From Bradyrhizobium sp. 4 (GTDB taxonomy: Bacteria > Pseudomonadota > Alphaproteobacteria > Rhizobiales > Xanthobacteraceae): a stretch of 64,000 nucleotides of DNA. Both the position numbers and the translations under genes were made by a program. This document shows positions 43,887 to 52,856 of this stretch, piece by piece. The stretch's first letter is position 1. Each line of letters begins with the position of its first letter. Below the pieces are notes generated by a model. That model saw only the letters and a program-made list of their open reading frames with translations, did not search any database and was not told the DNA's origin. The stretch lies in assembly GCF_023100905.1 (NCBI RefSeq), contig NZ_CP064686.1, positions 4,774,001 to 4,838,000 of the forward strand, in the 5' to 3' direction.

Positions 43887-44117
43887 ATTGCTACGGAAGA
43901 ACAGATCATCGGGATTTTGAAGGAGCACGAAGCCGGGGTTCCGGTCGCCGATCTCTGCCGCAAGCATGGTGTCAGCGACGCCAGCATCTACAAATGGAAG
44001 ACCAGGTTCGGCGGGATGGACGTCTCGCAGCCCAAGCGACTGCGGTCGCTAGAAGACGAGAACACGAACCTGAAGGGGCTTCTGGCAGACGCCATGCTGG
44101 ACAATGCGGCGCTGAAA
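43887..44117 (+). mobile_element. IS3-family orfA (IS407-like group) remnant
   Basis: Reads ATEEQIIGILKEHEAGVPVA, then the helix-turn-helix LCRKHGVSDASIYKWKTRFGG and the leucine-zipper part EDENTNLKGLLADAMLDNAALK. Both the true N-terminus and everything after ALK are lost; no orfB or terminal inverted repeats are visible. It lies 85 bp past the CBASS effector, a scar of an older insertion. Confidence 0.85.
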
Positions 44118-44280
44118 CGAGCTCCTGGGAGCCGGTCTCTGTCATGGAGGTCGCGCCCAGAAGACACAACTTCTATGGATAGTCCACCGGGGCAATCCAC
44201 ACTATCATGCAAGTCGGCGCTGCTCGTGAAGCTCTTGAGCAACGGACGGATTGGAAAGAAGAGCGGGCAAGGAGATTAAG

Positions 44281-44898
44281 TTGGCGCGCTCTCGCACACG
44301 TGTATGTTTGCAGGACGGATTGTTTCTCGATTTGCCTTGGCTGGTGCGCAATAAAATGATTCAGCTCGCGCACGCTCCCAGCCATGCCCGTACGATAAAC
44401 TGGAACCGATCAAAGGGCGGCATCATAGCTTCGGCCTCGCTTATTGCAGAGATTACAAGAGAGACAGAAGGCCGCCTGCAAATAAGGATCGCACATTCGC
44501 TGCAAGAAGTTGCGCTTTCCTCGCAGCAGAGAAATTTTGGTGGGCGACAGTGGTATTTTGTCTGTCCACTTACTGGACGGCTCGCATCGGTGATTTGGAG
44601 GCCCCCGGGAGCGAGCCTTTTTGCAAGTCGACATGCGTGGCCTTCCAAAGTCGCCTACCAGTCTCAATTCGGAACCTGGATCGATCGTGCTCATTCTGGC
44701 AAGGCGAAAATCAGCGCGCGTCTGGCTAGCAAGTCTTCGCCAGAAAGCTGCGCCCCGCCTGCTCGGCCGAAAGGAATGAGGTTGCGAACTTACAATCGGT
44801 TGGTAGCGCGCTTCGCCGACTACCAGGCAAAACTGGATAGTGGTTTGGTAAGCTTTGTGTCGAAATGGTCCTCAAGATACGCAACAGATTTCGAATAG
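44281..44898 (+). CDS. Conserved hypothetical protein (island type)
   Basis: 205 aa, TTG start with AAGGAG six bases upstream. A distinctive core GGRQWYFVCPLTGR followed by IWRPPGASLFASRHAW and SKVAYQSQFGTW, then a basic C-terminal part, resembles a family of hypothetical proteins I recall from alphaproteobacterial genomic islands. CP-containing WYFVCP may be half of a zinc site, but no second Cys pair is obvious. Function unknown. Confidence 0.65.
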   Translation: MARSRTRVCLQDGLFLDLPWLVRNKMIQLAHAPSHARTINWNRSKGGIIASASLIAEITRETEGRLQIRIAHSLQEVALSSQQRNFGGRQWYFVCPLTGRLASVIWRPPGASLFASRHAWPSKVAYQSQFGTWIDRAHSGKAKISARLASKSSPESCAPPARPKGMRLRTYNRLVARFADYQAKLDSGLVSFVSKWSSRYATDFE

Positions 44899-45366
44899 AT
44901 GAACAAGCAGCGTACGTTTCGTTTTGCGCCCTTTTTGATGCCCTCGAACCAGTCATCTCTGACCGGGATCGTCCGGGGGCTGCCGCAGCGGCCGACCTAG
45001 GAACCTTATCCAAAGGGAGGTGGGCCGCAGTGAGCAGGCCCGTTTGCTTAGAGTGGTGTTCGCCGAACGGCGAAGGATCGTTTAGCGGCGCCTGGTAGTC
45101 CCTGAAGAGCGCAGGGCCTAGTTGGCATTCTTAGGCCACGCAGGCAGGTTCTGGCTCTTAAGGTGAGCTTAGAACACCCAGTTATGAGAGGTGGCTCCAC
45201 GTGCCCTCCTACCTCGCGTTTGGACCAGTACCCGATCCGAACCGGTCGCCATGGGAGAACGTTCGAAGCTGAGAGCACAAGGAGGACTCAGATGAGCCCC
45301 CACTCCCAATTGCCCCCCAGGTAGCGGATAGTGCAAATTGCTGCTCGGGAGAATTGGGGAAGCAGC
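44899..45366. other. No gene recognised
   Basis: About 470 bp of lower-GC DNA between two hypothetical genes. Short frames here lack ribosome-binding sites and resemble nothing I recognise; it is probably decayed island DNA. Confidence 0.4.
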
Positions 45367-46149
45367 ATGACGGTCATAAAGAGTAAGGTGGAGCGCGGCT
45401 TCTGGAGGAACGCGGCGCTTTCGGCGATTCCCGACCTCCTCCTCGCCTGGGCCATGATGAAGTACATGGACGGCGGTGCCGAGACATTCTTCTTCACGCT
45501 CCTCGCCCTACAAGCCGCATACCTCGCGCTATGGGCTAAGCGCAGCATCTGGAGCTGGACGCTGTTCGTGCTCACCAACCGCGCATTCATGAGCAACCAT
45601 GTCGAGGAAGTGCTTGCCAGCCAGCGCTTTCCCAAGCCGCCCGATTTCCTTTCAGGCCCGGACGCCTACTATCAGGAGATCGTGGACGGCAAAGATGAAA
45701 ACTGCGAGATGAGGATAAAGTCATCCTTCGAGCTGGGCACGCTTGCCGGAATATCAGTCGCCGGCCAGCATCAGCTTGCGATGCAGATTCGCATGGCGAC
45801 AGAGGATGCGCTGCAACGATACTCCAAGCGTGCCGCCGCGACACCTAAGCCGCTCATTCATCGACCTCAGGGAGCTTCGCTGTCGCTTTCAAGGGATGAG
45901 CTGGCAACGATCGCATGGCTAGCGGATTACGGCTTCCGCGTAGTGACGGCGTCAGACGAGACGTATCGCCGAAGCATCGAGCAGGTTTCCCATCAACAAG
46001 CCGCTGCGTACGCCTCGGCCATTGATAGGTTCGAGCGCGAGTGCGTGCCCGACCTACTGGCGGAGGACGAGGACGACAAGGAGCTCCGTTTCGAGAGCCA
46101 ACAGAACAGATATCACACCATTTGGTCCAACTACCCAAACAAGGAGTAG
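45367..46149 (+). CDS. Hypothetical membrane protein
   Basis: 260 aa from the ATG at 45367 (MTVIKSKVERGFWRNAAL). Two hydrophobic segments (about 13-30 and 35-55) precede a long, charged, helical cytoplasmic part of about 200 residues. I do not recognise the family. The two-helix-plus-soluble-domain plan resembles many stand-alone defence or signalling proteins, but that is only suggestive. It sits in the same island interval as CBASS. Confidence 0.6.
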   Translation: MTVIKSKVERGFWRNAALSAIPDLLLAWAMMKYMDGGAETFFFTLLALQAAYLALWAKRSIWSWTLFVLTNRAFMSNHVEEVLASQRFPKPPDFLSGPDAYYQEIVDGKDENCEMRIKSSFELGTLAGISVAGQHQLAMQIRMATEDALQRYSKRAAATPKPLIHRPQGASLSLSRDELATIAWLADYGFRVVTASDETYRRSIEQVSHQQAAAYASAIDRFERECVPDLLAEDEDDKELRFESQQNRYHTIWSNYPNKE

Positions 46150-46150
46150 G

Positions 46151-46188
46151 AAAGTCGCGCAATCGAACGAGGCCTAAAGGGCGACTTT
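46151..46188 (+). terminator. Possible terminator after the membrane protein gene
   Basis: AAAGTCGC (46151-46158) and GCGACTTT (46181-46188), an 8-bp perfect stem with a long 22-nt loop, starting two bases after the stop and ending in TTT. Weak as a terminator because of the loop. Confidence 0.35.
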
Positions 46189-46693
46189 CTGCAACAATCC
46201 CCCTTGCGCCCGTTAGACCACGGGAGCCTACACGCTAGCATCGTGGGGCCCCTCAGTACTGCCGGCTGGGCGCGGTTGAGCAGCTGTTGCTGTCCGAAAG
46301 AGAGAGCAACCTGCGTCTTCAAACTAAACTCCGGTTCCGCAAACCGGTGCCGCATCTTGCTAACCCATTCCAGGTAAATCGACTTGCCGTTGAACTGCTT
46401 CGAGTGGACCCACATCTGGACCTAACAATGCCGGAAGCCCTCCAGTTTGCTGCGAGTCTATCGGCGACACTTGCCGGAACCCGCCGAGGGCTGCGATTCT
46501 TCGGGGACGCATCGCCCCTTCGGGAAGACCGGTCACTTCTGTTGTGAAGGTGGCTAACCATTGGCGTTGGCACGACCCGAGAGACGGCCGGCTGTTAGCT
46601 AGTAATTCCTGGCTCTGCATGATCCTGCTCCTCTCGGCACTCGATCGCTGGGGTGCAGCTTCTCCGGCATCATGTCTTGCATCATGGTTCAGC
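46189..46693. other. No gene recognised
   Basis: About 500 bp between the rightward membrane protein gene and the 3' end of cusA. No convincing gene; a short tRNA-like string near 46208-46230 was examined and rejected. It may be a junction between two accreted segments. Confidence 0.4.
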
Positions 46694-49600
46694 TCATTCG
46701 GCTGGCTCCGGAATTGGTTCGAGACGGTTGATGGGCTTGCTTGCCGGCGGAGGTCGGCGGTCGTCACGCCGCAATCCGAAGCCCTTCACCAGGCCGAAGA
46801 TCGCCGGGATCACGATCAGCGTCAGCAGCGTGGATGAGATCATCCCGCCGATCATCGGCACGGCGATGCGCTGCATGATCTCGGAACCTGTCCCGGTGCT
46901 CCACATGATCGGCAGCAGGCCCGCCATGATCGCGACGACTGTCATCATCTTGGGCCGTACGCGCTCCACCGCGCCCTCCATGATGGCGTCATAGAGGTCG
47001 CCGCGGGTCAGGGCGCGCCCCTCGGCGGCACGCCTGGCCGCGGTCTGCGCCAGCGCCTGATTGAGATAGATCAGCATGACGACGCCGGTCTCGGCCGCGA
47101 CGCCGGCGAGGGCGATGAAGCCGACCGCGACGGCCACCGAGAGGTTGAATCCCAGCCACCACATCAGCCAAAGGCCGCCGACCAGCGCGAACGGCAGCGA
47201 CAGCATCACGATCATCGTCTCGGTGATCGAGCGGAAGTTCAGGTACAGCAGCAGGAAGATGATCAGCAGCGTCACGGGCACGACGATCTTCAGCCGCGCG
47301 GTGGCCCGCTCCATGTATTCGTACTGGCCGCTCCACATCACGTAGTACCCGGGTGGGAACTGGATGCTGGCCTGCACGGCGGCTTTGGCGTCGGCGACGT
47401 AGCCGCCGAGATCGCGGTCGCGGATGTCGACGTAGATGTAGGTCGCGAGCTGCCCGTTCTCGGTCCGGATCGAGGTCGGACCCCGCGCCGGCGCGACCTT
47501 GGCGACTTCGCCGAGCGGCACCGCGCCGCCGGCGGGCATCGGCACCAGCACGTCGTTGGCGATGGCCTGCGGGTTGTCGCGCAGATCGCGCGGGTAGCGC
47601 ATGTTGACCGTGAAGCGCTGCCGGCCTTCGACAGTCGTGGTCACGGTTTGGCCGCCGAGCGCGGTCGCGATCGTGTCCTGAACGTCCTGGACCATGATGC
47701 CGTAGCGCGCCAGCGCGCTGCGGTCCGGCGTGACCTCCAGATAGTAGCCGCCGATGCCGCGCTCAGCGTACGCCGAGGAGGTGCCCGGCACGGCTTTGAG
47801 GACCTGCTCGATCTGCTTGGCGAGTTTATCGATCTCGACCAGGTCGGTCCCGATGACCTTGACCCCGATCGGCGTGCGGATCCCTGTGGACAACATGTCG
47901 ATGCGCGCCTTGATCGGCATGGTCCAGGCGTTCGAGACGCCGGGAAACTGCAGCGCCTTGTCCATCTCTGCGATCAGGGCGTCGATGGTCATGCCGGCTC
48001 GCCACTCGTCCTTCGGCTTGAGGTTGACGATCGTCTCGAACATCTCGGAAGGAGCCGGGTCGGTGGCGGTCGCCGCGCGCCCTGCCTTGCCGTAGACCGA
48101 GGCGACTTCCGGAAACGACCGGATGATCCGGTCCTGGGTCTGCATCAGTTCGGCGGCCTTCGTCACCGAGATGCCCGGGAGCGTGGTCGGCATGTAGAGC
48201 AGCGTGCCTTCGTTGAGGTTCGGCATGAACTCGGTGCCGAGCTGGCGCGCCGGCCAGATGCTGACGGCCAGCACGGCGAGCGCGAGCACGACCACCAGCG
48301 TCTTGGCGCGCATGACGCCGTTAATCACGGGGCGATAGATCCAGATCAGGAACCGGTTGATCGGATTTCGGTGCTCCGGAACGATCCGCCCGCGCACGAA
48401 GATCACCATTAGCGCCGGCACCAAGGTGACCGACAGCAGCGCGGCGGCCGCCATCGAAAAGGTCTTCGTGAACGCCAGCGGGCTGAACAGCCGCCCCTCC
48501 TGCGATTCCAGCGTGAAGATCGGCATGAACGAGACCGTGATGATCAGCAGGCTGAAGAACAGCGCCGGTCCGACCTCGGCCGCGGCCGCGATCAGGACGT
48601 CGATCCTGGACTTTCCCGGCTCTGCCCGTTCGAGGTGCTTATGGGCGTTCTCGATCATGACGATGGCCGCATCCACCATGGCGCCGATCGCGATCGCGAT
48701 CCCGCCGAGGCTCATGATGTTGGAGCCGAGCCCGAGCAGCTTCATGGCGCCGAACGCCATCAAGACGCCGATGGGCAGCATCAGGATCGCGACAAGGGCG
48801 CTACGGACGTGCAGCAGGAACACGATGCAGACCAGTGCGACCACGATGCTTTCCTCGAACAGCGTGTGCTTGAGCGTGTCGATGGCCGCGTAGATCAGGT
48901 TGGAGCGATCGTAGACCGGCACGATCTCGACCGACTTCGGAAGGCTGGAGGCGATCTCCCGGAAGCGCTTCTTGACGTTCTCAATCACCTCCAGCGCATT
49001 GACGCCGAAGCGCTGTAGCACGATGCCGCTGGCGACCTCGCCCTCGCCGTTCAGCTCCGTGATGCCGCGCCGCTCGTCGGGGCCCAGTTCGACACGCGCG
49101 ACGTCGCGCAGCAGCACCGGCGTGCCGCCGGAGGTCTTCAGGACGATGTCGCCGAGGTCGTTGATCGACTTGATGTAGCCCTTGCCGCGGATGACGTACT
49201 CGAATTCCGACAGTTCGACGGTCCGCCCGCCGACGTCGGCGTTGCTGGCGCGGATGGCATCGCGCATCTTCTGCATGGTGATGCCGCGGTCGCGCATGCG
49301 TTGCGGATCGAGGATCACGTTGTACTGCTTGACGAAGCCGCCGACGCTCGCGACCTCGGCGACCCCCTCGGCCTTGGCCAGCGCGAACTTCAGATTCCAG
49401 TCTTGGATGGTCCGGGTGTCGGCGAGGTTCAGTTCCTTCGACATCACGGCGTACTGGTACACCCAGCCGACTCCGGTGGCGTCGGGACCGATCGTGGGAG
49501 TGACGCCGGCAGGCAGGCGCGAGGTCGCGCCATTAAGAAATTCCAACACCCGCGAGCGCGCCCAGTAGATGTCGGTGCCATCCTCGAAGATGACGTAGAC

Positions 49601-49876
49601 GAACGAGACGCCGAAGAACGAGAAACCACGGACGACCTTCGATTTGGGCACGGTCAGCATCGCCGTGGTCAGTGGATAGGTGACTTGGTCCTCGATCACC
49701 TGCGGTGCTTGGCCGGGGTACTCGGTGTAGACGATGACCTGGGTGTCCGAGAGGTCCGGGATGGCATCGAGCGGCAGATGCAGAAGAGCGTAGAGCCCCG
49801 CCGCCGCGGCGAAGCCGGTCCCGAACAGGACCAGCAGCAGGTTGCGGGCGGACCAGGCGATGAGGCGCGCGATCAT
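46694..49876 (-). CDS. cusA: Heavy-metal RND efflux pump, CusA-like (Cu/Ag)
   Basis: 1060 aa inner-membrane proton-driven transporter. The TM4 segment GGIAIAIGAMVDAAIVMIENAHKHL carries the HME-RND relay Asp with a Met-Val context; the periplasmic MPIKARIDMLSTGIRTPIG is characteristic of CusA/SilA, supplying Met residues that bind Cu(I)/Ag(I). Its ATG overlaps the cusB stop (ATGA). No outer-membrane partner (cusC) is in the window. Family secure; the metal is inferred from these Met-containing motifs. Confidence 0.93.
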   Translation of the reverse strand: MIARLIAWSARNLLLVLFGTGFAAAAGLYALLHLPLDAIPDLSDTQVIVYTEYPGQAPQVIEDQVTYPLTTAMLTVPKSKVVRGFSFFGVSFVYVIFEDGTDIYWARSRVLEFLNGATSRLPAGVTPTIGPDATGVGWVYQYAVMSKELNLADTRTIQDWNLKFALAKAEGVAEVASVGGFVKQYNVILDPQRMRDRGITMQKMRDAIRASNADVGGRTVELSEFEYVIRGKGYIKSINDLGDIVLKTSGGTPVLLRDVARVELGPDERRGITELNGEGEVASGIVLQRFGVNALEVIENVKKRFREIASSLPKSVEIVPVYDRSNLIYAAIDTLKHTLFEESIVVALVCIVFLLHVRSALVAILMLPIGVLMAFGAMKLLGLGSNIMSLGGIAIAIGAMVDAAIVMIENAHKHLERAEPGKSRIDVLIAAAAEVGPALFFSLLIITVSFMPIFTLESQEGRLFSPLAFTKTFSMAAAALLSVTLVPALMVIFVRGRIVPEHRNPINRFLIWIYRPVINGVMRAKTLVVVLALAVLAVSIWPARQLGTEFMPNLNEGTLLYMPTTLPGISVTKAAELMQTQDRIIRSFPEVASVYGKAGRAATATDPAPSEMFETIVNLKPKDEWRAGMTIDALIAEMDKALQFPGVSNAWTMPIKARIDMLSTGIRTPIGVKVIGTDLVEIDKLAKQIEQVLKAVPGTSSAYAERGIGGYYLEVTPDRSALARYGIMVQDVQDTIATALGGQTVTTTVEGRQRFTVNMRYPRDLRDNPQAIANDVLVPMPAGGAVPLGEVAKVAPARGPTSIRTENGQLATYIYVDIRDRDLGGYVADAKAAVQASIQFPPGYYVMWSGQYEYMERATARLKIVVPVTLLIIFLLLYLNFRSITETMIVMLSLPFALVGGLWLMWWLGFNLSVAVAVGFIALAGVAAETGVVMLIYLNQALAQTAARRAAEGRALTRGDLYDAIMEGAVERVRPKMMTVVAIMAGLLPIMWSTGTGSEIMQRIAVPMIGGMISSTLLTLIVIPAIFGLVKGFGLRRDDRRPPPASKPINRLEPIPEPAE

Positions 49877-51282
49877 TGCTGCGCCCCCTCGGCAAAGCCT
49901 TTCAGCGCGGCCTTCAGGTTGCTTTCGGCATCGATCAGGAAGTTCGCCGAGACCACGACGGCGTCGCCCTCCGCGAGGCCCTGCCGGACCTCCACGAACC
50001 CGCCGCCCCGGTGGCCGAGCTTGACATCGCGCGGCTCCAGCCGACCCTGCCCCTTGTCGACGAAAACGGCCTGCCGGCTGCCGGTGTCCATCACCGCGCT
50101 CTCCGGCACCGCGAGGACGGCCTCGCCACTGCCGGTGTCGATGTCGGCGTCGACGTACATGTCGTGCAGCAAGATCAGGTCCGGATTCTGCAGTTCGATC
50201 CGGGCGCGCGCGGTCCGGGTCTCCTTGTTGATCTCCGGGTAGATCACCTGGACCTTCCCCGTGAACTCCCGTCCGGGGAAGCTCCGCGCCCTCACCGTGA
50301 CCGGCTGGCCCTTGGCAATCATGCCGAGATCTCGTTCGGCGACGTCGATCAGGGCCCAGACCATCGAGTGGTCGGCGATCCGGAACAGGACCCCGCCGGG
50401 CTCGACGCGCATGCCCTCGATGGCGTTTCGCTCCAGCACGATGCCGTCCCGCGGAGAGGTCCATCCGATCGAGGTCGGCACTGTCCGGCTCTTCTCGATC
50501 GCCGAGATCGCAGCGTCGGGCACATCCAGGTTTATCAGGCGCTGGCGCGATCCACGGCCATACTGAACGTCGCCGCTGGTCGTCTTCGATGTGATGGTGG
50601 TGAGGTACTCGGCTGCAGCAGAGGAGACGGACGGGCTGTAGACCTCCATCAGCGGCTGCCCCTTGACGACGTGAGATCCGGTCGTCACGTCGGCCACCTT
50701 CAGGATGAAGCTTTCCGCCCGCAGGGCGACGACGGAGATCCGCCGCTCGTCCAGCGCAATCGTGCCCGGCGCCGTGACGGCGGTCCGGACCACGCGCATC
50801 GCTGCGGGCTCCGACTTGACGCCGGTCCGCTGGATCTTCCCGGGTGAAAGTTTGATCGACCCGTCGTCGCTGTCATCGCCCTCATAGACCGGGATGTAGT
50901 CCATCCCCATGGAATCCTTCTTCGGCGTCGGCGAGGTGTCCGGCAGGCCCATGGGATTGCGGTAGTATTTGATCCTGCGCTCTCCGGACGCGCCGGCCGT
51001 CGCCGGCGGGGAGCTTCGCGCCTGCTCGTCGTCGAAGCTGACCTCGGCGCCGGCGGGCACGGGCCGGTAGTCCCGGCCGTCCGGGGTCTTTCTCGGCACC
51101 AGCGAGTACGACGGCTTGCCGTCCGGATCCTGATAGTAGATCGCGGCGCCGCTCTCATCCGCGGCAGCGGGGCCGATCACAGCGACGGTTCGCGCCGCCG
51201 GCCGCTGCGGGCCGGCGACGACGAAGGTGATGCCCGCCGCGGTCAACGCGGCGGCGAGGCTTGCTGCGAGGGAGCGGGTCAC
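49873..51282 (-). CDS. cusB: RND periplasmic adaptor, CusB-like
   Basis: 469 aa membrane-fusion protein. GTG start at 51282 overlaps the previous stop (GTGA) and is followed by a signal/anchor (SLAASLAAALTAAGITFVVA). Two heavy-metal-binding segments precede the barrel: YYQDPDGKPSYS and YYRNPMGLPDTS ... SMGMDYIPVY, the second matching the CusB-type metal-binding domain. Lipoyl/barrel segments follow (APGTIALDE, GQPLMEVYSP). It links CusA to an outer-membrane channel and hands metal to the pump. Confidence 0.93.
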   Translation of the reverse strand: MTRSLAASLAAALTAAGITFVVAGPQRPAARTVAVIGPAAADESGAAIYYQDPDGKPSYSLVPRKTPDGRDYRPVPAGAEVSFDDEQARSSPPATAGASGERRIKYYRNPMGLPDTSPTPKKDSMGMDYIPVYEGDDSDDGSIKLSPGKIQRTGVKSEPAAMRVVRTAVTAPGTIALDERRISVVALRAESFILKVADVTTGSHVVKGQPLMEVYSPSVSSAAAEYLTTITSKTTSGDVQYGRGSRQRLINLDVPDAAISAIEKSRTVPTSIGWTSPRDGIVLERNAIEGMRVEPGGVLFRIADHSMVWALIDVAERDLGMIAKGQPVTVRARSFPGREFTGKVQVIYPEINKETRTARARIELQNPDLILLHDMYVDADIDTGSGEAVLAVPESAVMDTGSRQAVFVDKGQGRLEPRDVKLGHRGGGFVEVRQGLAEGDAVVVSANFLIDAESNLKAALKGFAEGAQQ

Positions 51283-51686
51283 TTCTGCGCCGTGATGACG
51301 AGCTTGTTCTCGACGGTGCCGGTCTCGCCCTGGACCTTGGCACCGAGGGATAGCTGCCACCGTCCAGCCATGCCAAAGCTTGCCTTGAAGCGGTAGGTGC
51401 CCGGCTCGGTGCCCGGCATGGCCGTGACCTTGGTCGCCATCTCCTGCATGCCGTCCGGAGCCATGTCCAAACGGCTGGCGAAGATGACGGCGTCGGGCAC
51501 CGGCTTGCCGGTCTTAGTGTTCACGAGCCTGACGGTGACGATCTTGTCGGGCCCGGCCTGGACCGACTGGTCGACGAGCTCGAACTTGTAGTCCTTGATG
51601 TCGGCCAGCGCGGCCGTGCTTGTGCCGGCGACAGCGACGGCGATCAGCGCGGCCTGGACGGCGCGCACGAAAGTAGACGTCTTCAT
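51279..51686 (-). CDS. Periplasmic FixH/YtkA-like protein
   Basis: 135 aa with a signal peptide (MKTSTFVRAVQAALIAVAVA ... ALADIKD). The mature part is a small beta-sandwich-like domain with TVRLVNTKTGKPVPDAV, DMAPDGMQEM and PGTYRFKASFGMAGRWQLSL, as in YtkA/FixH-like proteins next to copper efflux genes. Several Met residues may bind Cu(I). Co-transcribed and coupled with cusB. The start at 51686 gives a proper signal peptide. Confidence 0.82.
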   Translation of the reverse strand: MKTSTFVRAVQAALIAVAVAGTSTAALADIKDYKFELVDQSVQAGPDKIVTVRLVNTKTGKPVPDAVIFASRLDMAPDGMQEMATKVTAMPGTEPGTYRFKASFGMAGRWQLSLGAKVQGETGTVENKLVITAQK

Positions 51687-51781
51687 TTTCTGGTCCTCGA
51701 AATGTCCTGGATTCACCACCGAGGCGGCGTGCGTCATCCGCGCGCGAGAGGCGCACGGACGCAATCGGCGTCAAGCGCCGG

Positions 51782-52135
51782 TCAGGCCAGGATTCGAGGG
51801 GGTTGGTCGGGAGGTGGGCGGATCAAATCATCGCCGACCAGGTCGTCCGCGACGAAGTGCGCGGTCCGAATCGCGTGCCGCAGCGGGAGGGCGACGGCCT
51901 CGGCGGGCCCCGCCTGAGCCGTCTTCAGGACGCACATCGCAACCAGCGGGCAGTCCTGGCAGTCATTGCTCTTCTGGTCGTCGGGGCAACAGGGCATGTC
52001 GGCCGACATCGACATGTCGGTCATGCCGTCCGGACGGGCTTGCGCCGCGGCCGCCGGCGCCGCCAAGGGCGCCAACGTCAAGCTGGCGGTCACGAAGACC
52101 GCGAATGCTACTCTGAGCAGTCGCCGCAGGTTCAT
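51782..52135 (-). CDS. Small exported Cys-rich protein
   Basis: 117 aa; signal peptide LLRVAFAVFVTASLTLAPLA, then a Met/Cys-rich stretch DMSMSADMPCCPDDQKSND and CQDCPLVAMC giving five Cys and several Met within 25 residues, a plausible soft-metal site. Position at the head of the cusBA cluster suggests copper binding or sensing in the periplasm. I do not know a characterised homologue. Confidence 0.7.
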   Translation of the reverse strand: MNLRRLLRVAFAVFVTASLTLAPLAAPAAAAQARPDGMTDMSMSADMPCCPDDQKSNDCQDCPLVAMCVLKTAQAGPAEAVALPLRHAIRTAHFVADDLVGDDLIRPPPDQPPRILA

Positions 52136-52368
52136 GACCCGAGCATCCCATGGGCGGCGGTGCTTTGGAAGCCGGCAGCCTTCACATGTTCGCCAACCCG
52201 CATCCGCAGCGACGTACCTGAGCCGGTCATTTTGGCCCCGCCAGCGAGCATTCGAAGCTCCGGACGGCCCAGATATCTCATTTTGGCTCCCAGGTGCTCC
52301 TGGCCCGCCCAGTTCGGGGCAGCCGCGCGCGCCTGCACTCGAGCGACCGTGAGGCCTACATCTCATGC

Positions 52369-52850
52369 TCACCGGTGCAGGCCAGGCGCTCGGTCATCGA
52401 GCCGGCATACTCTCGCTTGGCCTGCACGGGCCCACATCAGCGCCAGCGGGCCCAGCGAAATGCCAGCGGCAAGGACGACGAACACCAGCAGCCATCCTGC
52501 CGGGCTTTGGGGCCCTCCGGCAGAATCGAGCGCGACCCCCGTCCCCCATGCGCCGGCGGCCGACAGTCCGAAACCGACCGTGGAGTGAAGCGCGAGCGTC
52601 GCGCCCCGGTGCTCACGTGGAGCGGCCGCCGACATCCCAGATGTCAGCGCACCGGAATCGGCGGGAACGGTCAGACCATAGACGAGTAGTAGGACGGCGA
52701 GCGCCCATGAAGGTGCGCTGACGTTCAAGCCGATAGTCACCGCGACCGCGGCGGAGGCGATCATCGCGAACGTGATGGCCCGATGGCGGCTGAACTCGAC
52801 TGCGGCTTTCGAACGGCTTTCCGATCAGTACCGCCGCGACCGCATTGATC
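52369..52850 (-). pseudogene. Truncated MFS transporter remnant
   Basis: An open segment of about 130 codons (IASAAVAVTIGLNVSAPSWA ... LVVYGLT-like helices, ALHSTVGFGLSAAGAWGTGVA) looks like the C-terminal helices of a major facilitator. Upstream, IAINAVAAVLIGK is in another frame, indicating a frameshift around 52800, and the N-terminal half is missing. It abuts the GH13 gene. Confidence 0.7.
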
Positions 52851-52856
52851 GCAATC

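Noticed and set aside
44865..45098. 77-codon frame after the WYFVCP protein gene
   Set aside because: Starts inside the preceding gene, has no ribosome-binding site and resembles nothing known.
46200..46235. tRNA-like string (CCCGT-loop-ACGGG) in the spacer left of cusA
   Set aside because: The possible anticodon loop has six rather than seven bases, and no D-arm, T-arm or acceptor stem can be paired around it.
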